Assembly (NCBI RefSeq): GCF_050589645.1
Contig: NZ_JBNGOQ010000001.1
Coordinates: 372,001-436,000, forward strand
From: JBNGOQ01 sp050589645
Lineage (GTDB): Bacteria > Bacteroidota > Bacteroidia > Flavobacteriales > Flavobacteriaceae
Direction of reading: 5' to 3'
DNA: 64,000 bases
The position numbers were made by a program, and so were the translations under genes. How positions within the stretch are numbered: the first letter of the stretch is position 1; each line of letters begins with the position of its first letter. The notes beneath the pieces were generated by a model. The model was not told the DNA's origin and did not search any database. It was given only the letters and a program-made list of their open reading frames with translations. Positions 60,159 through 64,000 of the stretch are shown piece by piece.

Positions 60159-60758
60159 TTACTGCAACATCATGGCAATAACCGGACGCGTTTTTTCTAT
60201 TTCGTTCAAATCCAGTTGCATGCCCAAGGGCTCTAATTGTTGCTGAAGCATTTCATAGACGGGTTTGATTTCTGCAAAAGGACCCATTACGGATTCCCTG
60301 GCTGTTGCACCAAAATTATTCTGTGGGGATTTGTCCGCCTTGGCGTCCATAAGCATCTGCACGATTTCTACTCTGCAAAAGAATGCGGCCGCATGTAGGG
60401 CAGTTGACCCATCGTTGTTTTTAGGGTTTAGATCTGCACCGGCATCAATAAGTACTTGGGCAATCTCATTTTTTCCAAAACTCGCCGCAGTGACCAGAGG
60501 CGTGGAGCCGCTCATGGCGTCTTTCTTGTTAATATCGGTACCTGCTTCAATATGCTGTTTAACGGCTTCCAGATTATCCGATAATATGGCCGCCTGGATA
60601 TCGATTTCCGGAGCCTCAACGACAGACGTGGTTTCCGTACCGTTGTTTGCCCCGGCCTTTGACCTAGTGCCGGATTCACCGCAGGCAGATGTGAGTAAAA
60701 GGAGAACAAGTGACATGTTTACCATGGTTTTCAACGAATCAATTCTAAATGTTTTCAT
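60159..60758 (-). CDS. ankyrin-repeat lipoprotein
   Basis: 199 residues, lipobox LTSAC (C26). Three to four ankyrin repeats occupy about 50-165 (AAILSDNLEAVKQHIEAGTDIN, SGSTPLVTAASFGKNEIAQVLIDAGADLN, GSTALHAAAFFCRVEIVQMLMDAKAD). It should mediate protein contacts in the periplasm. Upstream partner of the acyltransferase; divergent from the AraC-TPR regulator at 60997. Confidence 0.9.
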   Translation of the reverse strand: MKTFRIDSLKTMVNMSLVLLLLTSACGESGTRSKAGANNGTETTSVVEAPEIDIQAAILSDNLEAVKQHIEAGTDINKKDAMSGSTPLVTAASFGKNEIAQVLIDAGADLNPKNNDGSTALHAAAFFCRVEIVQMLMDAKADKSPQNNFGATARESVMGPFAEIKPVYEMLQQQLEPLGMQLDLNEIEKTRPVIAMMLQ

Positions 60759-60996
60759 GATTTTGATTTTTAAAAAGTGTGACTTTAATTTTTGTTACAA
60801 CAAAGGTCCTTTAGAAGCTGATGCAACACCTATGAGCTATGCGGCCAAAGATGTCAAGTTTCGGGAGGGCATAAAAACTATGGCGCATGGATATCAATTA
60901 TGAAGCAAAGGGTGACTTCCCCCCATTACATATGTACCTGACGGAATAGCACGTATGTGTTTACATTTTTCTAATTTAGGGCTAGCAAACAACGAC

Positions 60997-63054
60997 ATGT
61001 CCAACCCATCATCCCATAGGTCTAACTTTATTGAACAGGCGGAGGCTATCATTCTGGAGAATTTGGCCAACGAACAATTTGGGGTGTCCGAACTGGCAGA
61101 CGCCATGAACATGAGTCGGTCTAACCTGCTCAGAAAAATCAAGAAACAGACACAGCTTTCTGCAAGCCAATTCATTCGCCAGGTTCGCCTTCAAGAAGGC
61201 ATGGAGCTGTTAAAGGAAACGTCCTTAACGGTTTCGGAGATTTCGTATCAAGTAGGTTTTGGAAGTGCGTCATACTTTATCAAGTGTTTTCGGGAGCAGT
61301 ATGGGTATCCCCCGGGGGAGGTGGGAAAAGGCACGGTGGAAGATGAGGAAGAAAATAGCGTTCGCCCCCATTTTTTGAAGCGATACCTATGGCCTATAAT
61401 GGTGACTGTAGCCCTGGTTATGGCGGTTGGATTCTTCCTTTACAGTGGGAAGGATACCGTTCCCAAGGTGGAAATTGAGAAGTCCATAGCCGTCCTGCCG
61501 TTCAAAAATGAGAGTAGTGATTCTACCAACCTCTATTTTGTGAACGGGCTTATGGAATCGTCCTTGAACAACCTTCAGAAGATTGGGGATCTTCGCGTAA
61601 TTAGTAGAACCTCGGTAGAGAAATACAGAGAAACCAACAAGGGTATCCCAGAGATAGCCAAGGAACTCAATGTCAACTACCTGGTAGAAGGTAGCGGCCA
61701 ACGGGTTGGCGACCAGGTATTGCTTAATATCCAATTGATCGAAGCATCGACCGATACCCCCATATGGGTGGAGCAATACAAGCAGGAAGTGGTAGATATC
61801 TTTGCTTTGCAAAATGAAGTGGCGCGGAAAATTGCAGCTGCCATTGAGGCTGTGGTGACCCCTGCCGAGCTCGAGCAAATTGATAAAAAACCAACTGACA
61901 ATCTGCAGGCATATGATTATTACCTCCAGGCCCTCGACCCTTTTTATTCGAGGACCAAGGAAGGGCTGGAAGAAGCCATTCCCTTATTTGAGAAGGCCAT
62001 AGAACACGATCCGCAGTTCGATCAGGCCTACGCCAATATTGCCATATCGTATTACTTCCTGGACGTATTCCAGAAGCAAAAACAATACACCGAGCGTATC
62101 AATAACTTTGCGGACAAGGCGCTGCTGTACGATTCCAAATCGGATATAAGCCTTATAGCCAAAGCGCTGTATTATATGCATGCCGAGGAGTATAGACTGG
62201 CATTGCCCCATTTGGAGAAAGCCTTGGAATACAATCCCAATTCAGCCGCAGTGGTGCAAGTACTTTCCAGTTTATACGCCAATTATATTCCAAATACTGC
62301 CAAATACCTAGAGTATGCGCTAATGGGTATACAGCTCGATATTGCCGCTAACGACTCTATTGGTAAAAGCTATATTTATTTGAACCTTGGAAATGCCTTA
62401 ATCCAAACCGGGTTTACGGAAGAGGCAATTACGTATATAAACAAGTCCTTGGATTATGATCCCGGGAACTATTATGCGCCTTATGTAAAAGCATATATCC
62501 AGTATGCAAAAGATGGGGATATTGAGCAGACCAAAAAGGCATTAATGTGGGAATTGCAGAAGGACACCACCCGGCTAGACATCCTGCAGGAGGTAGCAAA
62601 ACTGCATTATTTTCAGGCGGACTACGAAAATGCTTTTACGTATTATGAAAAATTTGCCGAGGCCAGAAAAGCGTATAAGCTAAATATTTATCCTCACGAG
62701 GACATTAAGATCGGTGTGGTCTATGAAAAAATGGGCTTGGAAGAACAAGCAGTGGATTTTTTTAATGCCTACGCCGAATATTGCGAAAAGGACAAATCTA
62801 TCTACAAAAGTGCCAGTACAGCTATGAAGTATGCGCATGAGGGGAAGAACGATAAAGCAATTGAGCAGCTCAAAGTTTTTGCGGCACAGGATAATTATCA
62901 GTATTGGATTTTGTTGTTCTTGGAAATGGACCCGCTCGTAGAACCCCTAAAAAGCCATCCGGAGTATGACGAGACTATCCAAAAGATCAAGGATAGGTTT
63001 TGGGAAAATCAGGCGGAGCTGAGAACGTCCCTTGAGGAGAAAGGACTGCTTTAA
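60997..63054 (+). CDS. AraC HTH - membrane - TolB-like - TPR regulator
   Basis: Start set at ATG 60997 (685 residues); ATG 60955 would add 14 residues. An N-terminal AraC double HTH (about 5-105, ENLANEQFGVSELADAMNMSRSNLLRKI and VSEISYQVGFGSASYFIKCFREQYGYPPGE) is followed by one transmembrane helix (about 125-145), a TolB/FlgO-like domain (SIAVLPFKNESSDSTNLYFVNGLM) and at least six TPR repeats. It is a membrane-anchored one-component sensor. Divergent from the ankyrin/acyltransferase pair. Confidence 0.9.
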   Translation: MSNPSSHRSNFIEQAEAIILENLANEQFGVSELADAMNMSRSNLLRKIKKQTQLSASQFIRQVRLQEGMELLKETSLTVSEISYQVGFGSASYFIKCFREQYGYPPGEVGKGTVEDEEENSVRPHFLKRYLWPIMVTVALVMAVGFFLYSGKDTVPKVEIEKSIAVLPFKNESSDSTNLYFVNGLMESSLNNLQKIGDLRVISRTSVEKYRETNKGIPEIAKELNVNYLVEGSGQRVGDQVLLNIQLIEASTDTPIWVEQYKQEVVDIFALQNEVARKIAAAIEAVVTPAELEQIDKKPTDNLQAYDYYLQALDPFYSRTKEGLEEAIPLFEKAIEHDPQFDQAYANIAISYYFLDVFQKQKQYTERINNFADKALLYDSKSDISLIAKALYYMHAEEYRLALPHLEKALEYNPNSAAVVQVLSSLYANYIPNTAKYLEYALMGIQLDIAANDSIGKSYIYLNLGNALIQTGFTEEAITYINKSLDYDPGNYYAPYVKAYIQYAKDGDIEQTKKALMWELQKDTTRLDILQEVAKLHYFQADYENAFTYYEKFAEARKAYKLNIYPHEDIKIGVVYEKMGLEEQAVDFFNAYAEYCEKDKSIYKSASTAMKYAHEGKNDKAIEQLKVFAAQDNYQYWILLFLEMDPLVEPLKSHPEYDETIQKIKDRFWENQAELRTSLEEKGLL

Positions 63055-63163
63055 CAAGCAAATTAGGTCTACCTTATCCCGTAAAACGGTACATTGCCAG
63101 GGCTTTAAAAAAAACAGGATATAACGTTTTGTTTAAGATGTGTTTAATACATTTTATACTGTG

Positions 63164-63658
63164 TTAGTTTTCTTTCTTGCCTTCAGGTGTAACCGCTTTC
63201 TCCAATCGATACCGGATAAACCGTTCGTTGCCGATCTCCAAGGTGGTATCTTCCTTGAACCCGAGGCGCAAAAATCCCTTAATTCGCGTTCTCGTGGGTG
63301 GAAACAACACGGTAACGGAATCCAACCCTAATTCGCCAAAGGCCCTACGGATAATCTCTTTATACAAGACCTTGCCCGTGCCCCAGAAATCCGGATGCAG
63401 TACCAAGGCCAAGTCGGCCTCCCCGCGCTCCGGCTGCAATCCGCCCCAGCCGGCAAACCGGTCATTGATGATAAACGCCCACGGGCCATAGCCATGCTCG
63501 GTCCAAAGCTGTTCCTTGGCAGCTACAAACCGATCGCAAGCGCTTTCATCAAAACCATCTTTCAACAAGGGCATTTGTCGTTTCACCAACGGATTGTTCA
63601 TCAATTCCATGATATCCGATGTTGTAACCTCCGTTAGGCGCTTAAATTCAATGTTCAT
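63164..63658 (-). CDS. GNAT-family N-acetyltransferase (RimJ/RimL type)
   Basis: 164 residues. The order EFKRLTEVTTSDIMELMNN, WAFIINDRFAGWGGLQPERGEADLALVLHPDFWGTGKVLYKEIIRRAF and LGLDSVTVLFPPTRTRIKGFLRLGFKE fits the GNAT fold; the acetyl-CoA loop (Q/RxxGxG/A) reads DFWGTGKVLY. Substrate not assignable. Its start overlaps the stop of the gene upstream by four bases. Confidence 0.88.
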   Translation of the reverse strand: MNIEFKRLTEVTTSDIMELMNNPLVKRQMPLLKDGFDESACDRFVAAKEQLWTEHGYGPWAFIINDRFAGWGGLQPERGEADLALVLHPDFWGTGKVLYKEIIRRAFGELGLDSVTVLFPPTRTRIKGFLRLGFKEDTTLEIGNERFIRYRLEKAVTPEGKKEN

Positions 63659-64000
63659 TTTCCTTTAAGATTAAAAATACCGCTGGCATTTACCCAATAC
63701 ACTTCTCCTTTGGTTGCCCCTTTCCACCCACTCTCAGGGGGATCGCTGTATCTTCTGGAAAAGAAAAAATACTTGCCGTCCGGGGACATATACGGACAAA
63801 AATAAATCCAATCTTTGAGTAAAGATGCGCCAAAGTTAAAATAAATGGGGGTTTGCCATTTGTTATCCTTTTTGAAGGACACTGCAAACCCTTTTTCGTC
63901 CGTTTGGGTGTTTCCGGTAATCAAAAAGCTTTCATCGGGTGAAACATAGGTGCTGCGTTCATTTTTTTCCGAGTTCACCTCGGGACCGATATTGACCGGG
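63655..64000 (-). CDS. PD40 beta-propeller protein, C-terminal part (5' end beyond window)
   Basis: The frame stays open to the right edge (…PVNIGPEVNSEKNERSTYVSPDESFLI), so only the last 114 residues are visible. Repeats YVSPDESFLITGN and YMSPDGKYFFFSRR are the typical WD40-like PD40 motifs. It probably belongs to the secreted or periplasmic TolB-like proteins. Its stop overlaps the start of the GNAT gene (ATGA). Confidence 0.82.
   Translation of the reverse strand, partial: PVNIGPEVNSEKNERSTYVSPDESFLITGNTQTDEKGFAVSFKKDNKWQTPIYFNFGASLLKDWIYFCPYMSPDGKYFFFSRRYSDPPESGWKGATKGEVYWVNASGIFNLKGK

Noticed and set aside
1..64000. Insertion sequences or transposases
   Set aside because: No DDE, HUH or serine transposase motif was seen in any long frame, and the repeats have no consistent terminal inverted repeats with target duplications.
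1..64000. CRISPR array, tRNA or rRNA genes
   Set aside because: The repeats are irregularly spaced by whole genes, not by short spacers; no cloverleaf or rRNA-like segment was recognised.

Overview
The window looks like a chromosome segment of a marine-type member of the Flavobacteriaceae (Bacteroidota). The evidence is moderate AT bias, two LytS-type kinase/LytTR regulator pairs, many signal-peptide and lipobox proteins, AraC regulators with membrane N-termini, MacB-type permease pairs, a DUF6090 protein and a putative TAnnTTTG-type promoter. No rRNA, tRNA, CRISPR array, transposase or integrase was found.

Layout. (1) 1-1265: end of a sensor kinase plus its LytTR regulator. (2) About 1.4-31.8 kb: an accessory array. 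Nearly all genes lie on the minus strand. Most are single, unrelated and small (secreted, lipoprotein, membrane or regulatory proteins; an Imm26-like protein; SnoaL, DoxX and SDR proteins; three serine beta-lactamase-fold proteins). They are separated by dispersed, partly self-complementary intergenic repeats. In several places the stop codon of the preceding gene lies inside the repeat arm (GC-TAA-CAACGG), as in integron gene cassettes with attC sites. I read this tract as a CALIN-like array (attC-like sites without an integrase) or another cassette-capture system; this is the main candidate for something undescribed. A second direct repeat (ATCCTTTATTTGAACTTTA) separates modules between 3.4 and 9.3 kb, where the hairpin repeats are almost absent. 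One lipoprotein gene occurs there twice, nearly identical and against the polarity of the array. Several short orphan reading frames between genes look like decayed gene ends.

(3) 32-39.6 kb: ordinary chromosome with paralogous lipoproteins, a second LytS/LytTR pair, a membrane class III nucleotide cyclase, an HtrA-like protease and an NTF2-like protein. (4) 39.6-48.4 kb: one long minus-strand operon in the order Dcu transporter, aspartase, asparaginase, fumarate reductase/succinate dehydrogenase C-A-B, porin. Together these can take asparagine to aspartate to fumarate to succinate, with transport across both membranes. (5) 48.6-51.8 kb: a third lipoprotein paralogue, a DUF3313-like lipoprotein and a second membrane cyclase, echoing region 3. 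(6) 52.2-57.1 kb: two tandem MacB/FtsX-type permeases. (7) 57.1-58.9 kb: a small outlier of the array (DUF6090 protein and alpha/beta hydrolase with the same repeats). (8) 59-64 kb: acyltransferase and ankyrin lipoprotein, an AraC-TolB-TPR regulator, a GNAT acetyltransferase and the end of a PD40 beta-propeller gene.

Start codons were moved from upstream TTG or ATG codons to internal ATG codons where a signal peptide or domain start demanded it. Family assignments come from reading motifs by eye; no database search was run.
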